Shown in pieces: positions 1 through 12,300 of a stretch of 64,000 nt of DNA (within the stretch, counting starts at the first letter, position 1; each line of letters opens with the position of its first letter). The DNA is from Forficula auricularia (lineage: Eukaryota > Arthropoda > Insecta > Dermaptera > Forficulidae). The position numbers and the translations under genes were made by a program. The notes beneath the pieces were generated by a model. The model was not told the origin of the DNA. It made no database searches and worked only from the letters and a program-made list of their open reading frames with translations. Where the stretch lies: the NCBI GenBank assembly GCA_024734495.1, contig JALMQS010000099.1, positions 64,532,270 to 64,596,269 of the forward strand. Direction: 5' to 3'.

Positions 1-22
1 TTTACACTATATTTTTAATCAT

Positions 23-68
23 AAAACCGACGTTTCGGAGGCTATTCCCTCCTTCTTCAGGGTTATCA
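23..68 (-). ncRNA. hammerhead ribozyme-like motif
   Basis: Minus strand: CUGAAGA at 60-54, helix II GGAGG/CCUCC with a 6-base loop, then GAAACGUC at 36-29. Helix I pairs AACC (left) with GGUU (right) next to the cleavage-site C. All invariant core bases of a type I hammerhead are present, with one extra A before helix II. The self-complementary ACGU would be helix III, so a dimeric fold is more plausible than a monomer. Confidence 0.6.
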
Positions 69-72
69 TATA

Positions 73-3000
73 TCTATTTATATTAATGAAGAAGTGTAAG
101 TAAGAATATATTAAAGCCTTTTAATTTAATTTTGTTTTTTAATGGAGGCAGTCAATTTGTTTACCGGAAAGACTTATTAAACAAATATATTATATTTGGT
201 TTAAAGCTAACTTTTAAATTACTATTATATTATATAAAATTTAAAATAAGGAAATATTGTACAAAGAAAAAGAAAAAATCAGAACATTTTCTTTTAAATT
301 AGGTGGCTCACATTGATTCTGCTTTTGCTATTATAGTTCATACTTCTCAATATGATTGCAAATTCATTGTTTTGATAAAGAGAATAAATCTATCGAAAGG
401 TTGACAAGAAATTATTTTTTTTTTTTTGCTATCAACTTATTATCATTATATATTTACAATAACTTCAATTTTTTTATTTTAATTCCATAGAAAATCAGGT
501 TGGACTATAGGTATATATGTATTGAAAAGGATGGAATTTGACTGTAGATCCTGACTTAAAATAATAAAGAAAAAAAATTAATTTAATTTTTTAAATATAA
601 TTTAAATTTTTTGTCTAAACATCAGAAATTAAATCAATTTTAGCGTATATAAATAAAAAGTTCCATTGACCTCAAAACATATGTCAGATTTTTTTAAAAC
701 CCAACAAAAATAGAATAATAAAAAACATGTTCTGAATCTTCTAAATATAATTATATTTAATAATTTTACTCTGTAATTTATTTATTATTTTTTACTCTTT
801 TTTCAACTAAAAAATAGTTGATATATATAGGGTTAGTTAGAGAGGAGGTAAATGAATAAATCAATCAATCAAATAGAATAAATAAAAATAAAAGATATTT
901 ACATGATTAAATGGTGAGCTAATTAATTAATCCATCTTGATATCACATAAATACTATATATTATTATATATTTATTCTGAAAATAGATAACAAAACTTGC
1001 AAAAAAGTCAAATTGACATGAATTAGGCGACCATATTGGAAAGTGACGTCACAGAAACGGGCCAATAGAAACGAAGCGCTTTATACGATTTGAAATTTGA
1101 ATTTAAATAAACCATGTCTTTTTATAAGTATAGTATTTAATTTTATTAAATTATAAATAAACCTATTTAACTATAACATCCTGATTGAATAAGTGTTTAA
1201 TAAATCGGCCTTACATTATTCAAGTAATATGTTTAGTGCAAAAACAAAAAAAAAATTATATCATAATGCGGACAAGTGCGAGGCGGCTCTGAATTTTTTA
1301 ATGTTATCCAAAGTAATTATAGTTCATAGCAAGCAAAATAATTTTCTTCGAATGTACACACAATAAACTAGTTTCAAGAATTTAAAATCTTTCACCAAAG
1401 GATTAGGAGGAATGGATGATCATAGAGGGGTGACTTTATGGCAACTTGAGGAACAAAATAAAATTACAAGATAATAAATATGTTTTATATATAAGATTAA
1501 TTGTAATTTTAAAAATTTACTTATTATTTTTTTACTCTTTTGATGTTTATTAATTTCTGTAGTTAATTTGTATTGATGTTTGGTTGACCTAGGCACCGAG
1601 CACTTGTGTCTCAACAAGGTCGAGTTATAAAGATTTATTTATTTATTTATTATAAATTGAAGGAGACAATAAAAGAGTATGTCTTCTGCTGGAATTATAA
1701 ATTTTATAAATCGTTATAAATAAAATTTATAATTCCAGCAAAAGACACACTCTTTTATTGTCTCCTTCAATTTATAAAAATTCTGCTACTCTCGGCAAAA
1801 AACTTCAATTTATTTATTATTAATTTAAATTTAAAATTATAGAGGGTCCAATTTCATGCAGTTGTATTTATCAAGTAAACCACACTTTAAGCAAAACCAA
1901 ATATCCTTTTTATGAAAGAATCCATATTTATATATTTATTTGAGCGTAATTTTACTAGCTCGAACAAAATTTAATAACCTGGTCATAAATTATATTAATA
2001 TTGTGTTTAGTGGCAAAGACAGGTGAAATAAGTAAATTAAAAAATAAATAAATGAAAGTAATATAAATATATACAAATACCTACCCAACTTTTATCTTTG
2101 TATATTCCAGATAATTTTCCCTAAAGAAGATTTTTTACGAAAGTCGTACCCTTTTTAGTAGCCTTAAATAACTGGAAAACACGCATGGCCATACATCTTT
2201 TGGAAAAAAAAATCTTTATAAATAGGTGTTTCCAATTTAAATTCAATATTTATTAATAGAAAATCATTGGCTATTTTTATTTTAATATATATTAATTCCA
2301 TGTCTTAACGGCGGTTCGAAACTTTAAAAATGCAATGTAGAATAGTTATACATTCAGTATTAGAGGGGAATCAATGGCTATTTTGGACTTGAAGACGATT
2401 CCTCCATGTTTTGCGCAATGGTAACTAAATTACTAATCCTGATAGCACGATCGCTCTAATGTGTCTTTTTCTCCTCTTAGATGTCTAGAAAATATCTTGG
2501 TATTTAGAAGACATATTTATATTAAAATTATATTAAAATGTTCCAATCTTTAGGAATAAGGACATTAATATGTAATTTTAAACTATATTGTAATTTTACA
2601 AAAACATTAATTTCTCAAGATAGCTAAATAGAATATTAAATTTGATCAATGTTAATGAATTCATTTTCAAGGTTATTTAGAAAAAACTAAATCTGTAATA
2701 AAAAAGAACCTATTAATGATGGTTGTAGACTGATATATAGGTAAAACTGTTTAGTATGTACTTCATTTCGTTAAAATTTATGTGTTTTTAAGGGTTGAAT
2801 TCTGTGAAAAAATCGTCTACATAAAATTGGATTCATCCATTCCTCACAGACTAAATTAAAAAATCGCTCTTTAAAAAGGCCCTGGGCGAAACACTGTAAT
2901 TTTTCTAAACCACTACAATTTCTGAATTTGGTTGGGACTATGTGCTGAAAACTTTTTACTCAAGAACCCTTTAAATTTGCCCTGACCGAAAATAAACATT

Positions 3001-4150
3001 AATAGCATAGAGCTTCTTTATGGATGAAGTAAAAAAAATTTAGATAATTTAAAAATAATGTTTAATAAACAATTCCATAAAGTAAATAAAAATTTATATT
3101 ATATAGTTAAAAAAATATATATTTTTTAAATAAAATAAATTAATTATAAATTTATAAAATTGATTTTTTTAAGATTGTATTTATTTTTCAAAAAGAAAAA
3201 AAATAGAAAGAAAAAACAAGTATGTAATATTTTTTTACAAAAGACATTGAAGTTTATATGTATTTGAGATAAATACACTAAGGATGATTTACTATACTAC
3301 AAACTATATTACAAGTATTGCATTTATAAGTCTAAATAGGAGATAACTTACAAAAAACATGTCATGGATTTTGACTTAAAATTCTTGTAGGGCAAGATTT
3401 GATTGGCTAATCTTTTTCGCCTTAAAAAAGAGGTAGATGTTTCGATATTATTTTAAGAATCATATCTTTATATTAATAATTATTTACTAAATATATTTAT
3501 TAATAATGTTAAAATCACCAAATAGATAAAGTAATATCAATGAATTTAATAGTTTTTTAAATTAACAGTCTTTGTACAGAATATCTACATAAATTAATAA
3601 ATATTTTAAATTACTATAATTAATAAATTATTTACAAAAACAATTTGAAATACATAATTTTAATAACATATTTAATTCTAGAATACTCGTTTTTTTAATG
3701 TTTGTCAGACATAAAATTTTATTTTTGTTGTTAAATTATATAATTTTACAATAAGGGAAAAGTATACCTAATTTTTTTTATTAATATTAAAGTCTTTATA
3801 AACAAGATCTAATCATCAATGAAAACATAAAAGTATAGTATACTTTTGTAATTGAATGCTTTTTTTAACTTTATTATATTTAATTAATTATAAATAATCG
3901 TTTTATTAATTATTTAGAAATTATTATTTTCTTCTTCTTGTAAGATGATAAATAAAAGAGTTTGTTTAAAATCTCCAAGTATGAATTATTATTTAGCAAA
4001 CCCAGAAATTTGGTAAATAATCAAATGTGAAATTTTAAATCAAACTATTTATTTGTCATCTAACATGATTGAAGAAAATAATAAATAATAATTTAATCAA
4101 GTCGTAGTTAAATACTAATTTCAGGCATATAGCTTTAGCCATTATTTTAA
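73..4150. other. AT-rich flank without genes
   Basis: Apart from the fold-back element at 1651-1800 I see only AT-rich sequence. The 65-codon minus-strand frame at 1420-1617 has no features of a real gene. Confidence 0.6.
1651..1800. mobile_element. fold-back element with GCCGAGAGTAGCAGAA end
   Basis: Arms of about 57 bp (1652-1711 and 1719-1776) carrying AAGGAGACAATAAAAGAGTA and its complement are separated by a short loop. The right end reads, on the minus strand, TTTTTGCCGAGAGTAGCAGA. The same terminal motif occurs at 6.4, 11.2, 24.9, 25.6 and 60.9 kb. Confidence 0.75.
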
Positions 4151-4158
4151 TCGTATTT

Positions 4159-4449
4159 AAGGTAGTTCTTTCACAAATGCAAAAATTCAAGAAGTCTTTG
4201 AAACTTGGAATATAAGTCATTCAAAGCATAATACACATACTGTTAAAATTTGTTATTTTTAGTGGAGGGATATAAGCACAATGGCTTGGAAACGATCCGG
4301 CAAGTATGTGTGTATCCATATAGAGATTTCCTAGAGAGTGGTACAGTCACGTTAAAAAACATAACCTAAAATTTTAGTTCCGTTCGTATTTATAGAGTGG
4401 TTACGAGGCTAAAACTATTTGTGTGGATTTTCGCGAAAGAACCTCCTTA
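4159..4449 (+). mobile_element. DNA element family C, short copy
   Basis: Begins AAGGTAGTTCTTTCACAAAT and ends CGCGAAAGAACCTCCTTA, imperfect terminal inverted repeats. Shorter than the other copies: the central part is missing. Superfamily not determined. Confidence 0.65.
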
Positions 4450-6418
4450 AATAAATAAATGTTAAAACTTATCGAACCGAATATGCTATAGAAACGGAAC
4501 TACTCATTGTCTAATGGCATTCTGATTGCTTAGAAAAAAAATGGTTAAAGCTATTTGCCTGAAATTTTGTCTATGACATATGTAAGCATTGAATCAAGAA
4601 AAATACATAAATAAATAATAATAATTACAAATGAGAAATAATAAAATATTAAGAATTTTCCAGTGGGCAATTTATATCTATTTATTATACCAAAATATCG
4701 ATTAAAACATTAGGAAAATCTAAAACAATTTTGATGTAAATTTCTTTAAAAAAAAATATTATAAAATAAATAAAATTCAGATCTATGTCTACGAAGTTTT
4801 TTTTTCATTCATTTAATTATTTGGCTTTTTTGTTAAATTATTTTTATAAATAGTCAATTGTTTTTAGATATTATATACCTAGTCTTAAGACTTTTTTTTC
4901 GTTCCCGACTAAGTATCTTAACTTTTCATTTTTTTGAAATAAGATAAAAGATAAGAATTCAAATCTTGTTAAAATTATTTTAATATTTAATATGTTTAAA
5001 TAATATGTTTTTTAAAAAGATCGAGGCCGAACAACCAAAATTTGAAATTAATAGATAATCTAAATATTTATTTGCCTAAAGAGAAATATGATTCGGAAAG
5101 ATTTTTTTTCAAACAAAAAAAAAATTATAATGTAAAAATAAGTACAGGGCGGTTTTTAGGTGTTATTTGATTTTCAATGTATTCATCAACACTTAATAAC
5201 GACTTCAAGAATCGGAGTCTAACATCATGTACTCAATTAAAAATTTTAATTTAATTTTATTTATTAAAAAAAAAATCGACCAAATCACCACACCACCAAA
5301 GCTTTAACATAAAAAGAAATAGATATTTATATAGGTAATTGAATAAAATTTAAATACATTTTCACTTATTTGTTTAATTCATTTAACATCATAAATATTG
5401 GAAATTTGAGATTAAAATTTTTTGAATAATTTATATTATTCCATTGAGTATTCGTAAAAATAAATTTTTGCATTCACAGCTTAAAATAGAAACAACCAGT
5501 AAGGGTTCGGTTTTGTTATCGTTGTTAAGGAACACTAAAAAACATGTTTTAGTTTTTTTTTGTAATTTTATGATGTTTTTAGTTTGTAAAACAAATAAAT
5601 AAAAATATCAATAAACAATTTTGATTATTTGTTTTACATAATGATTTAATAAAAGGGATTTTAAGGTAGTTGTTCCGCCAAATGAGTTTTCTTAGGATTT
5701 TTTGAAATTTAGACAGATTAAATTTTAATTCATAGTCACAACACATAGTTACAAGTTTCTGAGATAATAATGAATAAATAATGAAAAATGTATAAAAAAA
5801 TTTACACTAAAAACAATTTGGCAACAGCGCATTTATTTAACCAGCGAAAGATGTATAAAGCGCGCATGCGCTAAATTTTTTCAAAATTATTTTTCATAAG
5901 GTGTAACGTAGGCGTTGATTACGTTTGTTAAAAAATAACAAAATGATTTTTATAGAAATTTAAAATGTATTTTATCTGTCATTTTAATATAAAAATATTC
6001 AATCTCTTACAATGGTGCCAGATTTGTCAAAGGAGCACGGGATTGGCTAGAATCGGTACATAAACAGCAAAAAGTTTTGGGCTTATGAATTATGAATCCT
6101 TATTGTCTGTATATACTCTAGCATTAACTTTTTGCTAGTACTATATTGTCGCGAAACAACTACATTAAGATAACTTTACCATTAGATTTCTTGTGCTTTT
6201 GTTTTTGCCTATCTTTTTTCAATTTAATTAAAAAAAAAATAATAATAAAAGTAGAAAAATTGAGTTATTGGTTTATTGGGAATATTTTGTAAGATTAAGT
6301 ATAATAAAATCATTATTTCAAAGAAATATATAAATCTATTTATACTTTGTAAATTTTTTAGAAAATGGGTTTTAAAAAATAAGTAAATAAAATAAAGCAA
6401 AGGAATAAATTAATTCCA

Positions 6419-6485
6419 TTGAAAAGTTTTTGTTTTGCCGAGAGTAGCAGAGTTGTTAATTCACCTCTTTGATTTCCCTTTATAA
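6419..6485 (+). repeat. solitary end of the GCCGAGAGTAGCAG family
   Basis: TTTTGTTTTGCCGAGAGTAG followed by CAGAGTTGTTAATTCACCTC, the outer part only. No partner arm nearby. Confidence 0.6.
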
Positions 6486-7353
6486 ATTAATTCCAAATGT
6501 TAAAATATTTCTAATGTTTCTATTTTATAATTAGTTGAATACAAAATTTTTTTCATATACCTTATAATGTCTAATCTTAAAAAGAGTTGAAGTGTTTTTT
6601 TTTTTTTTTGTATTTTTTTGTATTTTTTGTTTATTTAAATAAGCCTTATTCACATAATTATAGGACACTGTCCTTGACTGAGCAAAAAATGTTAAAATTT
6701 TTGGTTTACAACTATTTATAAATAATGAAGGGAATCTATTTTTTTTTTTTTAAGTATTTTCTCACAATATTTTCTTTTATTAAAATGTATTATAAATATT
6801 AAAAAACGAGTTTTAATCAATTCATTAAATTAATAATGAGAATTATTAAATTTTGGAATAATCTATCGAAATTTTTTAAAATAATTATAATTTTTAATTT
6901 TTAATTGATGAGAATTAAAAAGTGTTGTCCTCTACTTTATAATTTGTAAATAAATATAGAACATACATTTTTTTAAATGATATTGATGCAAGAATGATGT
7001 GCAATCCCTATAGCAGGGAGTTGGATCTTTGCGTCATGAAAAAAAGGAGAATAGAATGAAATCCCAAAAATTAGGTCGTAGTTAAAGGTGTTTGTGATCC
7101 TTGAAAAAGAGAAAATTATATGTCGCTGGAAACTGGATGCAGGAAATGACTCCTCTAGAAGTCATCGAGATAGACGAATTCGCTAATGTATTTTTGAATT
7201 TGTATATAATTTAATCGCGAAGGGTGTTTTGAATCTTTGAAAATAGTGTGTTTCGCACAAATGAGGCTTTAAGAAGGAATTATTTTTTATTACAAAGCAT
7301 TTTAATTTATTAAATTAGGGAACGAAGAAAAGATTTTTATATTATAGACAAAA

Positions 7354-7445
7354 GGATCAGCCGGGATTCGAACCCGGAATCTTCGCATGTGCGCTGCGAC
7401 GCCTTTATAAGAACCTTAGCTCTTATTCTCTCGGCCACTGATACC
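7354..7445 (-). tRNA. tRNA-like sequence with insertion in the D-loop, probably not functional
   Basis: Minus strand: acceptor GG(T)ATCAG pairs with CTGATCC except for one extra base. A box TGGCCGAGAG, T arm CCGGG-TTCGAAT-CCCGG with perfect B box. One reading has D stem GCC/GGC with a hairpin-forming insert of about 20 nt in the loop, and an anticodon arm TCGCA-GCGCACA-TGCGA that lacks U33. Another reading makes the insert the anticodon arm (loop CTAAGGT, anticodon AAG, Leu). Neither is a normal tRNA; a pseudogene or SINE head is likely. Confidence 0.45.
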
Positions 7446-8305
7446 CGAACCCAAGCTGATACTTAATGTCTATATGAATTTGGAATTTCATTTTTATTTA
7501 ATCTTTTAATCTCTTCCTTGATCATTTTTCGCAGCTCTGTAGTTGGCTTGACTAATTAAATTTCGCGATCGAATGGGAGGCGTTTGGATATATTCTAATT
7601 TATATTAATTTTATTTATTTGAGGCCATAGTTTCAAAAATTGCTTCATTTTCATAGTCGTATATTTGCAATTTTATTTCAAGCACTAATTGAATACAAGT
7701 TCGGGTTTGAATCGAGAAAATTCTCACAACCCATTCTCCATATACATAATGAATTACCGCCATTCAAATCCAAACAAGTATTGAATTAGTAAGTAAATAA
7801 AAAAAATAAAAATTTAATTTGAACACAGGCTTTGCAGCTATAGCCTCAAATAAATAAAATGATATATAAATTCTAATTAATCAATATTTTTTTTTCTTAA
7901 TGATATTGATGTGAGAAGGAGATAGACCAGAAGGTGCATTCCTAAAGGCCTATATGGGATGGGCCCTCCATCGTGAAAAGAACAGAGTAGAAGGAAAGAA
8001 GCCGGGATCACGAGCCAAATCTCAGAAAGTTAGATACAATCCAATTTACTAAGTTTTTTTTTTAAGGGCTTCGAGCAGTGGTAAATTCTCCGTGCGATAA
8101 ATTAGGTTAAATTTATCTCCCACTTAATAAAATGCATCCCTTGTATATTACAATCAAGAAAATTAAGATATAAATAAATATGATGTGTGTATTTTTATTT
8201 ATTTCTTTAATTTATGCCGATCACTTTTGGTGTTTATAGCTAATCTATTAATCTATGTATGTGTGTATATTTATAACGTTAAGCAGAGAACATATTTTTT
8301 TTTAA

Positions 8306-8311
8306 TTTATT
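8306..8311 (-). terminator. candidate nkd polyadenylation signal
   Basis: AATAAA on the minus strand, about 215 nt after the nkd stop. It is the first exact hexamer I noticed downstream. In such AT-rich DNA the hexamer is frequent (another lies near 8198), so the choice is tentative. Confidence 0.35.
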
Positions 8312-8525
8312 AAAATTTAAAGTTGTTTAACAAAGGATGTGTCCTTCCCTTGAGGATATAAGGAAATTTCTTTAAAAAAGAAAATATTGTAAGATTGAAG
8401 GAATTAGATTCACCATTTATATAATTAAATAAAATTTTTGTCTGACTAAGTTATTAAGTAAGATTTAATGTCATTTGTTTGAATGACTAGGGGCAGAAAG
8501 GGATGAATACTGAGTAAATGGAGAC

Positions 8526-9369
8526 CTAAACCAAGACAGGAGAATCCTGATAATGGTGATAATGATGATGGATATGTTCATGCACATGATGATGCTCGAT
8601 TGCACTTCCACTGGCTGAGGGGTTGTTTCCTCCTGGATTGCCAGGCGGAGGCGTTCCAGGAACAATTGAAGGGTGATCATTCCGAAGTTTGTTCGTGGTG
8701 GTTGTAGTAGTTGTCGTCACTCCTAGATCCCCCTTTGAATTAGTCTTATTTAAAGAAAACTCCTGTTCGAGCCATTTTACCACTTGAGCCATCGCACGGG
8801 CTTGATCGTGTTCACGAGTGCGATGATGTTTTTGATGATGAGGAGAAGTCGTGTGGCCTTCGACAAACCTATGGGCAGCCATCGCTTCTGCAGCTGCTGC
8901 AGCGGCCGCTGCTGCCGCGGTTTCGGTGCTCTTGCTACGGTAGTGGAAAGTGGATTCTGGAAGTGGTGGAGGGGATGGTGGGATGGTTTGTGCTAATGGT
9001 GCCGCCGTGGGGGCTGGAAGTGGTGGGGGGGTTGGAGGTTTCACCGTTGGCACTGACGACGTATCGTGGCTTCGCGAACGGTTAGGATAACTTTTAAGAT
9101 TACGATATTTCGGCGACTTAAACTTTTCATAACGAGAATCATATTCGTTTTTGTTACGAGGCATTGAGGTTAAATGTTGGGGAAGATAATTTTGAGAAGA
9201 TGGGTTGTGATTTCGAGTATCGTTCGCAAGATCTAAATAACATGAAGTCACACCACCAAAGCCAGCGACTCCGCCAAATCTGGATGAGTCAAATAATTCG
9301 GAATGCATCGTTTTTTGACGTGGTCGATAATTCGGATGTGAGAAACCATTTCGGTCATTATAGGCTTTC
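8526..9369 (-). CDS. nkd: nkd terminal exon, His-rich C-terminus
   Basis: The acceptor TTTTTTTTAG precedes an 844-nt coding segment ending in TAG at 8528-8526. The first base completes an Arg codon. It contains YLDLAND, RSRSHDTSS (compare RSRSHEPE in vertebrate NKD1), a proline-rich block, an alanine run of about 11 residues followed by EAMAA, a basic/His patch, a Thr run, and the His-rich tail HHHVHEHIHHHYHHY. The His tail is diagnostic of Nkd and, in the fly protein, binds zinc. Here seven residues (QDSPVLV) follow it. The terminal V-L-V has the hydrophobic-x-hydrophobic pattern of a class II PDZ ligand, which is only an inference. Overlapping open frames on the plus strand are shadows of this GC-rich exon. 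Confidence 0.94.
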
Positions 9370-12300
9370 CTAAAAAAAATTAGAAAAAAAAATTAATTAT
9401 TTATTCAAGATATACGGGTCAAACCCATTTTACAATAAAATATATAAGATTACATATTAGAACTTAGGCTATTAAAATATTTTTTAATTGAACTTAAAAT
9501 GTCAAATTAACTCGTGTAGAGGGGCGTAGCCATGGTGGGGGGGGGGTCAGACCGCCAGCCTAGGGCAGGGTTCATAGGATGAGTAACGGCAACGACAAAC
9601 CGTTTCTTATGGCAAACTAACAGTAATTAAATATAATTCATTTGTTTAATCAAGAATTATGTTCTTTTTTTTAATTTTTTTGAAGTGCCTATTTGTTTTA
9701 ATAAAAAAAATCCCACTAAATATTTTGCTTTAAGGATAGAACCCCCCATGAAAATTTTCTGGCTACGCCACTGCTCGTATAAATATAACAAATTCTTAGT
9801 ATTGTATAAATAACTTGGTACATCAAATCATTTCTAATTGTAAGGGCAATATCAAAATGAGATGGCTTCGAGTATTATTGCTTGGAATAATTTTAAGCAA
9901 TTCATTGTATTATTCAATAATTTCCATAAAAATACAACATCCAACTTTTTTCTAATAATCTCCAAGATTGAGGCTCTACTCTACTTAGGTGGTTGATTTT
10001 TGGTTCTTTAGTTCCACATGGTCCTAAATATATTAGACTGGTATGCAGAATTTGATCAAAAAAATTTTATTTCCAAATTAAAATATACATATTTATTTTT
10101 TATTTTACAATTATTTTGAGCATCGAGCGAGCAATAAATACTCCATACCCATGTCCATATTTACAGCAATGTTCTTTTTTTTTTTTTTTTTATTTTAATC
10201 ATTTTGTCAAATTTTAGTGTGAAAATATTTGATCAAGATCCGACAAGTGAATAAATAAACAAATATGTATGCAAAGGGCAAGATTTCAACCTCCTAGTTC
10301 ACCCCCTTAGGGGGTGAAATTTCGAGAAAAAAATTCTTAGCGGAACTTTGGAGAAGACTTTGTTTGCCTACTAGTCCAGTGTTTTGACCTGGGCGTTGAT
10401 TTATCTAAATGAATGAGACGTTACACTTTTATATAGAAGATAACTTTCAATTCAATATTTTTATACTGATAAAACTTATATGTAGGTATTATTTTTATAA
10501 ATTTGGGATTTTTTTTATATGATCCCCCCCAGAAAAATGTGTGGGTACATGTCTGCTCTTATACCTATGTTAAAATAAAAATGAATGAATATGAATAATA
10601 AATTACCTGGAGGTTTGAAAAGTCAGATTATTCTTGTCCATGTTAGCTTGAATGATTTGCAGTAATTCTTCACGTTGCATCGAGCCACTTTTCCGTTCGG
10701 GATGTTGTTGTTGAAAGTAACTATTTGAATTCGATGATGTTGGTTGTGAAGTACTCTGAGGAGGAGGCGGAGGCTGAGTGGATGTCGTGACATTACGAGG
10801 ATTCCGGGAATAACGGCGCACACGTTCACGGCGAAAGCCCATGGAAGAAGCATGACTAAAAACAAAAAAAAATGAAGATGTATGGTTAAAAAAAATCTCG
10901 GTAATCTAAATAAAAAATGAGCATGATAGAAATTATCTATTTAAATAAAAAAGAAAAGACAAAAATTATATTTCTAATAAGATTATCAGCAATGAGACGA
11001 TCAGCAAAAAACACTCAAAACATTGTATGGCTTTTGGTTATACATGAAAGCTTCTTCAGAACAATGTTTAAGAAAATTTTAAGTTTTAATTAATTTAAAT
11101 AGACATCTAGGAGAAAAAAATTGATGAACTTCATTTCTATGTAGCATTCTCCACTATTTAAAAATTTCTTTTCTCTTAAATGCATGTTTAAATTAAATTT
11201 AATCGAAAAGTTTTTGTTTTGCCGAGAGTAGCATAGTTGTTGATTCACAAAGAGAAACAAAGAGGTTGTCGAAAGTAACTATTTGCTCTGCTTGATGGAA
11301 ATAAACATACACACGTATATATCGAAATTACATATCTGTATATATATTATTTATTTGTTTGAGACTATAGTTTCGAAGACTTGGTCTTCATCATCAGTCT
11401 TTTTTGATTATAGATATTATTTGTTGATTTTAATTTTAACTGGCTCCCAGCTAAGTAAAGATCGAAAATTTTCAATATCCATACGGTATTGAGACAATGA
11501 AAAATAATATTTATAATTAAAAGAGACTGATGATGAAGACCCAGTCTTCAAAACTAGTCTCAAACAAATAAATAATATTTATACAGATATATAATTTCGA
11601 TATATATGTGTGTATGTTTATTTGCATCAGGCAGAGGACAACCTCTTTGTTTCCCTTTGTTAAATTAAATTTTCCTAAAATTGTACTGTAAGTTTAAAAT
11701 ATACTCTGAAAGCTTTACAATGTTATGAGTGTATTTTACTGATAATCTGACTATAAATATATAAGAAAACATAATATTTCCATTAAAATTATATAAAATT
11801 ATACTTTAAAGGATTATAATTTAACAATATTCATTATAATAAATTGTTCTTTAATAATCAAAAAATTTCCATACTCACATGGCAAAAAATAAATGCGTGT
11901 TTTAAAAATGAACTTTCTCGTAAATGCGTGTTTAAATTAAATAAAGCTTTAAATTTTCCTAAAATTGTACTGAATAAAGTTCAAAATATAGCTTGAAAGC
12001 TATACAATGTTTTGAGTGTATTTTACTGATAGCCTCGCCATGATAATCTGACTATAAATACATATAATATAAGAAAACATAATATTTCCATTAAAATTAT
12101 AAAAAACTATACTTTAAATTTAAAAGATTATAATTTAAAAATATTCATTATAATAAATTGTTCTTTAATACTCAAAAAATTTCGATACTCATATGGCAAA
12201 AAAATAAATGCGTGTGCGCTTATTTTAATTAATAGCGTATTTCACTTGTGATTTCTCAAAAAAATTTAAGTGCACATGCTCAATTCCTCCGAGTGAAATG

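Larger units (their letters stand above)
4450..8300. other. AT-rich flank downstream of nkd
   Basis: Contains the tRNA-like sequence at 7354-7445, a solitary repeat end at 6419 and two related repeats beginning GATATTGATG (6980 and 7901). No coding exon recognised. Confidence 0.55.
11203..11652. mobile_element. 450-bp inverted-repeat element with two hammerhead motifs
   Basis: Left arm from TTTTTGTTTTGCCGAGAGTA, right arm ending CCTCTTTGTTTCCCTTTG. Internal inverted pairs include CATACACACGTATATATCGA and its partner near 11615. Flanks share TTAAATTAAATTT, a likely 12- to 13-bp target duplication. It carries hammerhead-like motifs at 11363-11397 (minus) and 11527-11559 (plus) and lies in an nkd intron. 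Confidence 0.8.

Noticed and set aside
8784..9373. Plus-strand frames across the nkd terminal exon
   Set aside because: They are antisense shadows of a GC-rich exon with clear Nkd motifs on the minus strand.
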